This document shows positions 1 to 7,679 of a stretch of DNA of 18,368 nucleotides, piece after piece. Each line of letters opens with the position of its first letter. Positions within the stretch are counted from its first letter, which is position 1. Source of the stretch: Aquimarina sp. (GTDB lineage: Bacteria; Bacteroidota; Bacteroidia; Flavobacteriales; Flavobacteriaceae); NCBI GenBank assembly GCA_002697475.1, contig NZVW01000067.1:1-18368 (forward strand). The letters run 5' to 3'. Position numbers and translations under genes: made by a program. Under the pieces are notes generated by a model that was not told the origin of the DNA, searched no databases, and saw nothing but the letters and a program-made list of their open reading frames with translations.

Positions 1-509
1 TTAATATGAGAGCATCTTTATCTCATGTTAAGCTTAATGCAGGAGAAATTGATGGAGATCAGACGTATATAGAAGCATCATATTCTCCCATTACAGTGGC
101 CAACTGGAAAAATGGAAGACTGGTAATGAATTATGTCAAAAATTGCAGAATACAAAGAGCTGATAATTTAAATCTAAATTCAGATTCGAGTAATATTTTT
201 ATTCAGCAGTTAGATGGTAAAGGAGTAGTGTCAGGAAGTTTTGGAGTGGTCACCATTGCGAATGTATCAGCATCATTTTCTACTTTGGATTTAGTGATGC
301 AGAATAGTGACTTTAAGCTTAAACTACCTGAAGGTGCATTTAATTTTACCTATACAGGAGCGCAAAGCAGGATAGCGATTCCTAAAACTCTACAAGCTAA
401 TGCAAGAAGAGATTTTGGAAATGTTTTTATAAATGGATTTCAGGATAGTAGGGATACAGAAAAAGTAATCACAATAAACGCTAAGTACAGTGATGTAATT
501 CTGCAGTAA
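1..509 (+). CDS. Beta-strand-rich protein, 3' part only (5' end outside window)
   Basis: The frame is open to the left edge: the codon before the first ATG (position 6) is a sense codon, so this is the C-terminal 167 or more residues of a longer gene. The sequence is a run of short alternating hydrophobic/polar strands rich in N, S, D and G, with no cysteine and no membrane helix. That pattern suits a beta-solenoid of the kind seen in DUF4097 or GIN-type putative adhesin domains, which are common extracytoplasmic proteins in Bacteroidota. No catalytic motif is visible. The gene ends at TAA and is followed 25 bp later by a strong terminator, so it is the last gene of its transcript. The family placement is inferred from overall texture and is weak; that the gene is real and partial is well supported. 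Confidence 0.75.
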   Translation, partial: NMRASLSHVKLNAGEIDGDQTYIEASYSPITVANWKNGRLVMNYVKNCRIQRADNLNLNSDSSNIFIQQLDGKGVVSGSFGVVTIANVSASFSTLDLVMQNSDFKLKLPEGAFNFTYTGAQSRIAIPKTLQANARRDFGNVFINGFQDSRDTEKVITINAKYSDVILQ

Positions 510-533
510 AATAAATAGTAGTGTTAATTGTAG

Positions 534-577
534 AAAAGCTCTATCGAATCAATTCGTTGATTGTATAGGGCTTTTTT
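534..577 (+). terminator. Intrinsic terminator of the first gene
   Basis: A long two-part hairpin. The outer stem AAAAGCTCTAT pairs with ATAGGGCTTTT (one G-T pair). A two-base internal mismatch follows, then an inner stem AATCAA/TTGATT closed by a TTCG loop. A run of six T follows the stem. Confidence 0.85.
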
Positions 578-1038
578 AATTGAATAGTTTGATAAACTTT
601 ATTCAGTGATTTTCTGTCGTCAAATCATATGTTTTAAGATTAAAAATGGACTATTTTACTTGTTTGGTCTTTAGTAAGTTTTCAAAGTTATAGGTGGAAG
701 TCATCTTTTTTAATAAGATTTTGATCTATAAGATGGATAATCTTCAGGTTTTTTATCGAAAGTGTGTGAATATTTAAGATGTCAGAAATGTTGGAAATTG
801 TGTATTTCATCTTTAAAACAATGTTAATGATCTATTAATGTTACATTAATTCATTTTTAAAATATTGATTATCAATTTATTATGGTTTATTATGTTGAAA
901 ATGTTAAAGTTTTGTGTCATTAATCGATGCAGTGCCCCATTTGATCTAAAAGTTAGGCTTTTCTTTTAAAAACCAGCAATTTAGTAATATACTTGTATGG
1001 TAAACCCGTAAGAAATTTACAAAAAGCCCAAAATTGAT
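578..1038. other. AT-rich intergenic region with small inverted repeats
   Basis: About 460 bp with no open frame of coding character on either strand; the ATG-started frames stop after 13-15 codons. It holds a 17-bp perfect dyad ATTAATG-TTA-CATTAAT at 834-850. A further direct TTAATG lies at 824-829, 11 bp upstream of the copy at 835. A second dyad ATTGAT-T-ATCAAT lies at 864-876. These could be regulator sites for the secreted-protein gene at 1039, but in such AT-rich DNA some dyads arise by chance. Confidence 0.45.
988..995 (+). promoter_or_regulatory. Possible -7 promoter box of the gene at 1039
   Basis: TATACTTG matches the Bacteroidota -7 consensus TAnnTTTG at all but one defined base. 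No good TTG -33 element lies 17-23 bp upstream, so the call is weak. It would give a leader of about 40 nt. Confidence 0.3.
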
Positions 1039-1665
1039 ATGAAAACTTTTACCTACATAATTACTCTTCTATTTTTTGTCAATGCAAGTGCAAATTACGT
1101 AAGCGATACTCTTCAAGTTGAAAAAGAAGGTTTCATAGTTAGCGTTGTTGATTTTCAGGAAGGAGATGAGATTAAGCTTTTTGAGGCGGAGACAATGGTT
1201 CACGTTTTATCTAAGACTAGAGGTCAGGTAGATTTAAGTATGTTACCTGCTGGTAAGTATTTATTAGAGAACAACGAAGGTAAATCAGTTATTATAGAGA
1301 AAGGTGAACAAGAGTTAATAGTAGATCAGGCTTTGACAGATGAGTATGTTGTTAAAGATAGCCAATTTGTAGATAATAAAGAAAGCTATAACACAGCAGA
1401 GGAGCTTAATACCTATTATACAGATACTGATTCTAACTTATTAGATATTTCAAGAGAGGGAGATAAAATTACTGTACTTGATTTTGAAGAAGGTGATAGA
1501 ATTAAATTATTTGAAGTAAAAAATACAGTTCATATTTTGACTAAAAGTTCATACACTGTTGATTTAAGCCAATTACCTGACGGTGTATACGTATTAAAGA
1601 ATAACAGGGGGAAATCTATTGTTGTAGAGAAATTTACTGACGACAATCAGATCGCTGATATGTAG
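1039..1665 (+). CDS. Secreted protein with two tandem T9SS-sorting-domain-like modules
   Basis: 208 aa. Residues 1-18 form a signal peptide (short basic start, hydrophobic core, ASA cut region). The mature protein holds two gap-free 59-residue repeats, residues 30-88 and 140-198, with 33 identical positions (56%). They are joined by an acidic linker of about 50 residues. Each repeat ends in a pattern like VDLS-LP-G-Y-L-NN-GKS--EK, close to the strand pattern of type A (Por) C-terminal sorting domains of the type IX secretion system. Here, however, the module is the whole protein rather than a tail on a cargo, and about ten residues follow the last repeat. The gene stands alone between an AT-rich gap and a bidirectional terminator. 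Function is unknown; it may be a small surface or periplasmic protein. The start is fixed by the signal peptide. Confidence 0.85.
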   Translation: MKTFTYIITLLFFVNASANYVSDTLQVEKEGFIVSVVDFQEGDEIKLFEAETMVHVLSKTRGQVDLSMLPAGKYLLENNEGKSVIIEKGEQELIVDQALTDEYVVKDSQFVDNKESYNTAEELNTYYTDTDSNLLDISREGDKITVLDFEEGDRIKLFEVKNTVHILTKSSYTVDLSQLPDGVYVLKNNRGKSIVVEKFTDDNQIADM

Positions 1666-1697
1666 AAGTAGTAGACTTCATTTTCACACACAAATAA

Positions 1698-1726
1698 AAA
1701 ACCCATCCACTAATCGGATGGGTTTT
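1698..1726. terminator. Bidirectional terminator between convergent genes
   Basis: Perfect 11-bp stem AAAACCCATCC/GGATGGGTTTT with a 7-nt loop. T-rich sequence follows on both strands. It serves the secreted-protein gene on the plus strand and the DUF6249-like gene on the minus strand. Confidence 0.9.
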
Positions 1727-1751
1727 GTCTTATAAAAGATATGGAGATGAT

Positions 1752-2108
1752 CTAAGCATCTGTCTTATCAAGATTCTTTGTCATATTAAATCCTACAAAC
1801 AGACCAATCCCTGCCATTAAAAATATTGTTCCTGGATAGGCGATGTCTTGATTAACACCAATCTCGTGCAGTAACCCTGCTATAAAAATTCCAACTCCTA
1901 TACCCATTAATAAAAGAGAAACATTAAGGATCAAAACTTTCCAAACGGGAGTTACTCTTTTTTCTTTACTGCTATAGAATATGGATGCATCTGCTCCTTT
2001 ATCTATCAAAGCAAGTCTTTCTTTGTTTCTGGCAGAAATAAACAGATAAAAGATCCCAAAAATACTTCCAAAAATAATTAACGGTATTAATACTTCAGCT
2101 GTGTGCAT
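1752..2108 (-). CDS. Small three-helix membrane protein, DUF6249-like
   Basis: 118 aa. Membrane segments lie at about 5-25, 57-80 and 91-108. A cytoplasmic or periplasmic loop between the first two carries a conserved-looking stretch, RNKERLALIDKGAD (residues 27-40). That 'ERLALI-KGAD' signature after the first helix is typical of the DUF6249 proteins often found next to ECF sigma-factor genes in Flavobacteriia. The gene is divergent from the sigma gene at 2254 and has an ECF-type promoter of its own (TGTAACC-N16-CGTC) of exactly the same form as that facing the sigma gene. It is therefore probably a member of that sigma factor's regulon, perhaps an envelope-stress effector or modulator. The biochemical role is unknown. 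Confidence 0.8.
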   Translation of the reverse strand: MHTAEVLIPLIIFGSIFGIFYLFISARNKERLALIDKGADASIFYSSKEKRVTPVWKVLILNVSLLLMGIGVGIFIAGLLHEIGVNQDIAYPGTIFLMAGIGLFVGFNMTKNLDKTDA

Positions 2109-2155
2109 AATTTTAGTTTTTAATGATTAAACTTAACTGTTCGTTTTTTATCTAT

Positions 2156-2182
2156 GACGGCGTAATTTTAAATTCGGTTACA
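2156..2182 (-). promoter_or_regulatory. ECF-type promoter of the DUF6249-like gene
   Basis: On the minus strand, TGTAACC (2176-2182) is followed by 16 bp and then CGTC (2156-2159). CGTC is a classic -10 core for ECF sigma factors, and an AAC-containing -35 is usual. The motif and spacing are identical to the promoter facing the sigma gene. The predicted leader is about 40 nt. Confidence 0.7.
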
Positions 2183-2216
2183 AAAACTAGTAGTAAAAAT
2201 TTATTTTAGTTTTATG

Positions 2217-2243
2217 TGTAACCATTTTAAGAGATTTACCGTC
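2217..2243 (+). promoter_or_regulatory. ECF-type promoter of the sigma-factor operon
   Basis: TGTAACC (2217-2223), a 16-bp spacer, then CGTC (2240-2243). Transcription would start about 4-8 nt before the ATG at 2254, so the message would be nearly leaderless. The match to the divergent promoter suggests that the encoded sigma factor drives both, that is, autoregulation. Confidence 0.7.
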
Positions 2244-2253
2244 TTATAAATAA

Positions 2254-2832
2254 ATGAACCATCATACTGACCAATATTACATTAATCGTTGCTTAGAAGG
2301 AGAGACTAATGCTTTCTCCTATCTTGTGGATCAGTATAAGGACTTTGTGTATACCATAATCCTTCGTATGGTTAAAAATAAGGAGTGGGCAGAGGAGATT
2401 GCACAGGATGTTTTTGTTAAGGCTTATACTTCTTTAGCTAATTATAGAGGTGATGCTAAATTTTCAACCTGGTTGTATACCATAGCATATAGAAAAGCAT
2501 TAGATGCTTTAAAATCAGTTAAAAATCAAAAGACGATTGATTTTATAGATGATGTTCAGGAAGGGGATATAGGTAGTGTAACAGATGCTCTAATGCATTT
2601 GGAGCTTGAGGAACGAAAAACCATAATTAAGAACAGTATTCTAAAACTGAAAGAAGATGAGGCAGCACTAATTACTCTTTATTATTTTGAAGAGAAAAGT
2701 GTAAAGGAAATACAGGATATTACAAAAATATCTGTTGATAATATTAAGATTAAACTATATCGAAGCAGAAAAAAACTATATGATTATCTAAATGGTTATA
2801 TACAACCTCAAATAAGTAAGCCTAAAGGTTAA
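2254..2832 (+). CDS. ECF-type RNA polymerase sigma factor
   Basis: 192 aa with the two-domain ECF plan. Region 2 is at about residues 22-88, including the core-binding and -10-recognition stretch with EEIAQDVFVKAY and the FSTWLYTIAYR motif. Region 4 is at about 127-178, with the helix-turn-helix EEKSVKEIQDITKISVDNIK and a basic recognition helix ending RSRKKL. There is no region 3 and no extra C-terminal domain, as expected for ECF proteins. It would direct RNA polymerase to a small regulon. The putative membrane-protein gene 52 bp downstream is the candidate anti-sigma factor. The operon and the divergent gene share the TGTAACC-N16-CGTC promoter form, so autoregulation is likely. The sigma family assignment is firm; the signal sensed is not visible. 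Confidence 0.95.
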   Translation: MNHHTDQYYINRCLEGETNAFSYLVDQYKDFVYTIILRMVKNKEWAEEIAQDVFVKAYTSLANYRGDAKFSTWLYTIAYRKALDALKSVKNQKTIDFIDDVQEGDIGSVTDALMHLELEERKTIIKNSILKLKEDEAALITLYYFEEKSVKEIQDITKISVDNIKIKLYRSRKKLYDYLNGYIQPQISKPKG

Positions 2833-2884
2833 AAAGATGAGGTTTCTCTATTTAAATTCTATATAGATTATTAATTTTAGGAGC

Positions 2885-3283
2885 ATGAAAAATGATTTTG
2901 AAGACATAAAAAGAATAGTTAATGAGGCGGGTCTGGAATCGCCGTCATCTGGTTTTTTACAGTCAGTGATGAATAAGGTGGAAGAGCATTCGATGGCTAC
3001 ATCCAGAGTGAAGTACTCACCTTTAATTACAAAAAGAGGTTGGCTTTTATTAGGGGCAATAGTTCTGGGAATAGTTGTATCTCTTTTGTTTTTTGATGGA
3101 TCAGGAGACAGTTGGTTATCGGCTATAGCGTGGCCTGAATTTTCTTTAGATGCTACTTTAGGATCAAAACTTTCATTTCAACTTTACAACACTACCATTT
3201 ATGGTTTAGTGTTTTTAGGTGCATTGTTTGCGATTCAAGTCATATTTCTAAACCAAAAAATAAAAAATGATTTTTCTGTTTAG
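2885..3283 (+). CDS. Two-helix membrane protein, candidate anti-sigma factor
   Basis: 132 aa. An N-terminal soluble segment of about 50 residues precedes membrane helices at about 52-70 and 104-122, with a loop of about 33 residues between them and a short basic tail. The position directly behind an ECF sigma gene, a small N-terminal domain of cytoplasmic character and membrane helices are what a membrane-bound anti-sigma factor looks like. It lacks the HxxxCxxC zinc anti-sigma signature, so the role is inferred from context. The M23 peptidase gene begins 28 bp downstream, suggesting cotranscription. Alternatively it is a plain membrane partner of the operon. Confidence 0.7.
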   Translation: MKNDFEDIKRIVNEAGLESPSSGFLQSVMNKVEEHSMATSRVKYSPLITKRGWLLLGAIVLGIVVSLLFFDGSGDSWLSAIAWPEFSLDATLGSKLSFQLYNTTIYGLVFLGALFAIQVIFLNQKIKNDFSV

Positions 3284-3311
3284 ATAACTAGTAAATGCTA
3301 TAATAAAATTA

Positions 3312-3989
3312 ATGATCGATTCTTTTATTTATGCTCTGTCTTCAGAGTTTACGCCTGTTGTTTCTGAAAAATATAAATCAAATGATTTTATGCCCTTAGA
3401 TTTGGCTGAAACCAATGCCGCTTTAATACATGTCGATGTTTCTTCATCAAAAGATATGGAGAGATACATAAGGCATTTGCTTGATGAAAGGGGAGCCAAA
3501 GTAGCCTATGGAGGATATTTAGAAAAAAGGACCATTTATAGTAGGAGTAATCATTTTAACCAAAGTAATCCTGAAACGGAAAGAAATATTCACTTAGGGA
3601 TAGATCTTTGGTGCCCAGCAGGAACTGCTATAATTGCTCCTTTAGATGGTATTGTGAATAGTGTACAGAATAATGACAATTTTGGTGATTATGGTCCTAC
3701 AATTATTTTAGAACATAATTATAACCAAAATAGTTTTTATACTTTATATGGTCATTTAAGTCTAAGTTCGCTACAAATACCGATAGGAAAGAAAGTTCTT
3801 AAAGGAGAGGAAATAGCTATACTTGGTGATGCTGAGGTTAATGGGGATTATGCACCTCATTTACATTTTCAGATTATTAAAGACCTGAAGGGAAGGTCAG
3901 GTGATTATCCCGGAGTTTGCTCAAAAAAAGATCTGGAAGCATTTAAAAAAAACTGTCCAGATCCTAATCTTCTTTTAAAAATTTATTAG
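3312..3989 (+). CDS. M23-family (LytM-type) metallopeptidase
   Basis: 225 aa. The zinc-site pattern of M23 endopeptidases is complete: H94 and D98 in HLGID, H148 in YGHL, and H183/H185 in PHLHF. The supporting glycines and the 'GTAIIAPLDG' strand are also present. Enzymes of this family cut peptide cross-links in peptidoglycan, so an envelope role is expected. No clear signal peptide or lipobox is seen at the N-terminus, which is odd for a cell-wall hydrolase. The true export route, a cytoplasmic life, or another substrate remains open. The gene lies 28 bp after the candidate anti-sigma gene with no terminator between, so it may belong to the sigma operon. The C-terminus, after the catalytic domain, contains two cysteines (in GVCSKK and KNCPDP). 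Confidence 0.9.
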   Translation: MIDSFIYALSSEFTPVVSEKYKSNDFMPLDLAETNAALIHVDVSSSKDMERYIRHLLDERGAKVAYGGYLEKRTIYSRSNHFNQSNPETERNIHLGIDLWCPAGTAIIAPLDGIVNSVQNNDNFGDYGPTIILEHNYNQNSFYTLYGHLSLSSLQIPIGKKVLKGEEIAILGDAEVNGDYAPHLHFQIIKDLKGRSGDYPGVCSKKDLEAFKKNCPDPNLLLKIY

Positions 3990-4013
3990 AGTGTCAATCT
4001 CCTTGAAACTACA

Positions 4014-4157
4014 TTAAGCATTGTCTCGAGGTTGATGAATTTCTCTCCTGTCTTGTTGCTGATGATTTATTTCTCTCCCATCAGATTCCTTCTGCTTGAT
4101 GTTAATTGCTTTTTCAGCAATATCTGTTTGTTTGTTTTCTAATTCTTGCTTGTTCAT
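4014..4157 (-). CDS. Small charged protein, 47 aa, hypothetical
   Basis: An ATG at 4157 opens a 47-codon frame on the minus strand that ends at TAA (4014-4016). The product is very hydrophilic and rich in K, E, Q, D, R and N, with no membrane helix. A helical-looking first half (ELENKQTDIAEKAINIKQKE) is followed by an imperfect repeat, DGREINHQ then DRREIHQ. It lies downstream of secA, separated from it by the secA terminator, and converges with the M23 gene with a gap of 24 bp. No strong promoter is evident. The composition and the internal repeat favour a real gene, but the short length leaves doubt. No function can be assigned. Confidence 0.5.
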   Translation of the reverse strand: MNKQELENKQTDIAEKAINIKQKESDGREINHQQQDRREIHQPRDNA

Positions 4158-4236
4158 AATCCTATTGTTTTATTTCAAATTACTTAAATAGAATTACAAA
4201 TTACCTTATATTATAACTCTTTAACGTATACATGTT

Positions 4237-4269
4237 AAAAAGTCCTGAAGTAGTACTCTCCAGGACTTT
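4237..4269 (-). terminator. Terminator of secA
   Basis: On the minus strand AAAGTCCTG pairs with CAGGACTTT around a 13-nt loop, and the 3' arm runs into TTTTT. It lies 32 bp beyond the secA stop. Confidence 0.85.
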
Positions 4270-4300
4270 AGATCTGTTTTTGTATTTTAAAATAAAAGGC

Positions 4301-7300
4301 TTATTTGTCAACAATAACCCATTCTCCTTTTTCTAGTAAGGGTATAGCTTGTTTGTATTTGACGGTTTTGTTTTCTCCGCTCATTACATGCTTTATAGTT
4401 ACTTTGTCATTTCGGCCAATTTTGGGTTGCTCTCTGACAATGGTTTCTGTAACCTGAGGTCTTTGTTGTGTTTGACCTGCTGCACGACTCATGGCAGCTC
4501 TTTCATCCATATTAGGAATTTCTTCTTTAGAAGTCTCTAATTTTTCTTTTCTTCTTACCTGTCTGGCTTCAGAAATATCCTGTGTATTACCTGTAGGAAG
4601 CTCTCCTTTAAATAAGAAAGAGATAACATCTTTATTCACCTCCTCAATCATGGCTTTAAATAATTCAAAAGCTTCAAACTTATAGATCAAAAGAGGATCT
4701 TTTTGCTCGTGTACTGCTAACTGAACACTTTGTTTTAGTTCATCCATTTTACGAAGGTGTGTTTTCCACGCATCGTCAATAATGGCCAGAGTGATATTTT
4801 TTTCAAAATCTGTAATCAGTTGCTTACCTTCTGTTTCATAAGCTTTTTTAAGATTAGTTGCCACATTCAGACTCTTAACTCCATCTGTGAACGGTACTAA
4901 AATTCTTTCATAGTTATTTGAAGGGTCTTCATAAACTTGTTTGATTACAGGGAAAGCAGTATCAGCATTACGCTTCATTTTGTCCTGATAGTGCTTATAA
5001 GCAGCTTTATAAACTTCTCCTGCTATCTTTTGAGTATCCATTTTCTCAAACTCAGCATCAGTTATCGGGCTACTCATAGAAAAGTATCGGATTAACTCAA
5101 ACTCAAAATTTTTGAAATCCTGCGCTAGTTTGTTTGTTTCGGTGATTACTTCTGCAGTGTCATAGATCATGTTAGCTATGTCAACCCTTAGACGCTCACC
5201 GTACAGAGCGTGATATCTTCTTTTATAAACTACTTCCCTTTGGGCGTTCATTACATCATCATACTCTAATAATCTTTTTCTGACACCAAAATTATTCTCT
5301 TCGACTTTTTTCTGCGCTCTTTCAATGGATTTAGTGATCATAGAGTGTTGTATGACTTCTCCTTCTTTTAATCCCATTCTATCCATCATTTTAGCAATAC
5401 GCTCAGAACCAAATAATCGCATTAGATTATCCTCCAGAGACACATAGAATTGTGAGCTACCAGGATCTCCCTGACGTCCGGATCTACCTCTTAACTGACG
5501 GTCTACACGTCTGGAGTCGTGTCTTTCAGTACCTATAATAGCCAAACCTCCGGCTCTTTTAACTTCATCAGATAATTTAATATCCGTACCACGACCAGCC
5601 ATATTGGTTGCTATCGTTACCATACCGGTTTTACCAGCTTCTGCAACGATATCTGCTTCTTTTTTATGCAGTTTAGCGTTTAGTACGTTATGTTGTATTT
5701 TACGCATTGTTAGCATACGGCTAAGTAACTCAGAAATTTCTACAGATGTAGTACCAATCAAAACCGGTCTACCAGCATTTGATAACTGTACAACTTCATC
5801 AATTACTGCATTATATTTTTCTCTTTTAGTTTTATAAACTAAATCTTCTCTATCGTTTCTGGCAATCGGTCTGTTTGTTGGTATTTCAACAACATCTAAT
5901 TTATATATTTCCCAAAGCTCTCCCGCTTCAGTAACCGCAGTACCAGTCATACCTGATAACTTTTTGTACATACGGAAATAGTTCTGTAAGGTTACCGTTG
6001 CAAATGTTTGCGTAGCATCTTCAATCTTTACATTTTCTTTAGCTTCAATAGCCTGGTGTAGACCATCACTATATCGTCTACCGTCCATAATACGCCCGGT
6101 CTGCTCATCGACAATTTTAACTTTATTGTCCATCACTACATACTCTACGTCTTTTTCAAATAAGGAGTATGCTTTCAGAAGTTGTCTTAGTGTATGAATT
6201 CTTTCACTCTTTACGCTGTACTCTCTAAAAAGATCTTCTTTCTTCTCAGCTTCCTCTTCTTTAGACAGTCCTAAATTTTCAATTTTGGCTATCTCCATAC
6301 CAATTTGAGGTAGTACGAAAAATTCAGGATCTTCTTTACCAGAAATGTACTCTACACCTTTGTCAGTAAGATCAATTTGATTATTTTTTTCTTCGATAAC
6401 ATAATAAAGATCTGCATCTACTTTATGCATTTCTCTATTGTTGTCTTGCATGTAGAAGTTTTCAGTTTTTTGCAGTAATTGTTTTACTCCTTCCTCACTT
6501 AAAAACTTAATTAGCGCTTTGTTTTTAGGAATCCCTCTGTAAACCTGAAGCAGCTTGAATCCACCTTCTTTACTGTCACCTTCCTTGATAAGTTTCTTAG
6601 CTTCTGCTAAAACCGTAGTAAGATATTTTTGTTGTACACTTACAATATCAGCAACTTTAGGTTTTAACTGATCAAACTCATGAATATCTCCTTTTGGTAC
6701 TGGTCCTGAGATGATAAGAGGCGTTCTTGCATCGTCAATAAGTACAGAATCCACCTCGTCAATAATAGCATAGTTATGCGGTTTTTGTACTAAATCATCA
6801 GGAGCGTGAGACATGTTATCTCTTAAATAATCAAAACCAAATTCGTTGTTAGTACCGTAAGTAATGTCAGCATTGTAAGCGGCTCTTCTTTCTGGAGAAT
6901 TAGGTCTGTGGTTATCGATACAGTCTACGGTAAGTCCGTGGAATTGGAAGATTGGTGCCATCCACTCACTGTCTCTTCTTGCTAAATAGTCATTCACGGT
7001 TACTAAATGTACACCATTGCCTGTTAAGGCATTTAGGTAAACCGGTAGTGTAGCAACTAATGTTTTACCTTCTCCGGTTTGCATCTCAGCAATTTTACCT
7101 TCGTGTAGTGCTATACCACCTATAAGCTGTACATCATAGTGAACCATATCCCAGCTTACTTCTTTACCCGCAGCATCCCAGCTGGTTGCCCATATAGCCT
7201 TTTCACCTTCCAGATTAATGTAATCTTTTGCTCCAGATAGTTCTCTGTCGTAGGTAGAAGCAGTAACCTCAATTTGATCATTATCTGCAAATCGTTTAGC

Positions 7301-7657
7301 GGTCTCCTTAACTACGGCAAAAGCTTCAGGCAATATCTCGTTTAGCACCTTTTCAGCTGCTTCAAAGGACTCGTCTTTTAGCTTATCAATCTCAGCATAA
7401 ATATCTTCCTTTTCATCAATATCTTCAGTAGTGTTAGCCTGTTCCTGTAGTTCTTCTATCTTTTTGTAGATGTCCTTTCTGGCCTCATTTATTTTTTGCT
7501 TAAACTCTATAGTCTTAGCTCTTAATTCATCGTGAGAAAGATTTTCTAACGTCTTTTCGGCTTTTTTGATCAGATCAACTTTTGGTTGTATCTCTTTTAT
7601 ATCTTTTTTTGATTTGTCTCCAACAAATACTTTTAATACAGAATCTAAAATTCCCAT
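4301..7657 (-). CDS. secA: Preprotein translocase ATPase SecA
   Basis: 1118 aa from the ATG at 7657, giving MGILDSVLKVFVGDKSKKD, the usual Bacteroidota SecA start. A TTG 14 codons upstream is less likely. SecA is the motor that drives unfolded preproteins through SecYEG. Visible parts: Walker A MQTGEGKT (192-199), Walker B IIDEVDS (298-304) with DDARTPLIISGP after it, NBD2 motifs GRGTDIKL (688-695) and the arginine-rich GTERHDSRRVDRQLRGRSGRQGDPG region (709-733), then scaffold and wing domains. It is about 200 residues longer than E. coli SecA: Walker A sits about 90 residues later because of an acidic, helical N-terminal insertion, and another insertion follows Walker B. The C-terminal zinc finger is missing; the usual lead-in IGRND (1080-1084) is kept, but the cysteines are replaced by a basic/hydrophobic tail. 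Confidence 0.98.
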   Translation of the reverse strand: MGILDSVLKVFVGDKSKKDIKEIQPKVDLIKKAEKTLENLSHDELRAKTIEFKQKINEARKDIYKKIEELQEQANTTEDIDEKEDIYAEIDKLKDESFEAAEKVLNEILPEAFAVVKETAKRFADNDQIEVTASTYDRELSGAKDYINLEGEKAIWATSWDAAGKEVSWDMVHYDVQLIGGIALHEGKIAEMQTGEGKTLVATLPVYLNALTGNGVHLVTVNDYLARRDSEWMAPIFQFHGLTVDCIDNHRPNSPERRAAYNADITYGTNNEFGFDYLRDNMSHAPDDLVQKPHNYAIIDEVDSVLIDDARTPLIISGPVPKGDIHEFDQLKPKVADIVSVQQKYLTTVLAEAKKLIKEGDSKEGGFKLLQVYRGIPKNKALIKFLSEEGVKQLLQKTENFYMQDNNREMHKVDADLYYVIEEKNNQIDLTDKGVEYISGKEDPEFFVLPQIGMEIAKIENLGLSKEEEAEKKEDLFREYSVKSERIHTLRQLLKAYSLFEKDVEYVVMDNKVKIVDEQTGRIMDGRRYSDGLHQAIEAKENVKIEDATQTFATVTLQNYFRMYKKLSGMTGTAVTEAGELWEIYKLDVVEIPTNRPIARNDREDLVYKTKREKYNAVIDEVVQLSNAGRPVLIGTTSVEISELLSRMLTMRKIQHNVLNAKLHKKEADIVAEAGKTGMVTIATNMAGRGTDIKLSDEVKRAGGLAIIGTERHDSRRVDRQLRGRSGRQGDPGSSQFYVSLEDNLMRLFGSERIAKMMDRMGLKEGEVIQHSMITKSIERAQKKVEENNFGVRKRLLEYDDVMNAQREVVYKRRYHALYGERLRVDIANMIYDTAEVITETNKLAQDFKNFEFELIRYFSMSSPITDAEFEKMDTQKIAGEVYKAAYKHYQDKMKRNADTAFPVIKQVYEDPSNNYERILVPFTDGVKSLNVATNLKKAYETEGKQLITDFEKNITLAIIDDAWKTHLRKMDELKQSVQLAVHEQKDPLLIYKFEAFELFKAMIEEVNKDVISFLFKGELPTGNTQDISEARQVRRKEKLETSKEEIPNMDERAAMSRAAGQTQQRPQVTETIVREQPKIGRNDKVTIKHVMSGENKTVKYKQAIPLLEKGEWVIVDK

Positions 7658-7679
7658 AATAGCATGGTTATATTTATAA

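Noticed and set aside
578..1038. Possible small genes in the AT-rich gap
   Set aside because: ATG-started frames that I could read stop after 13-15 codons and have no recognisable features.
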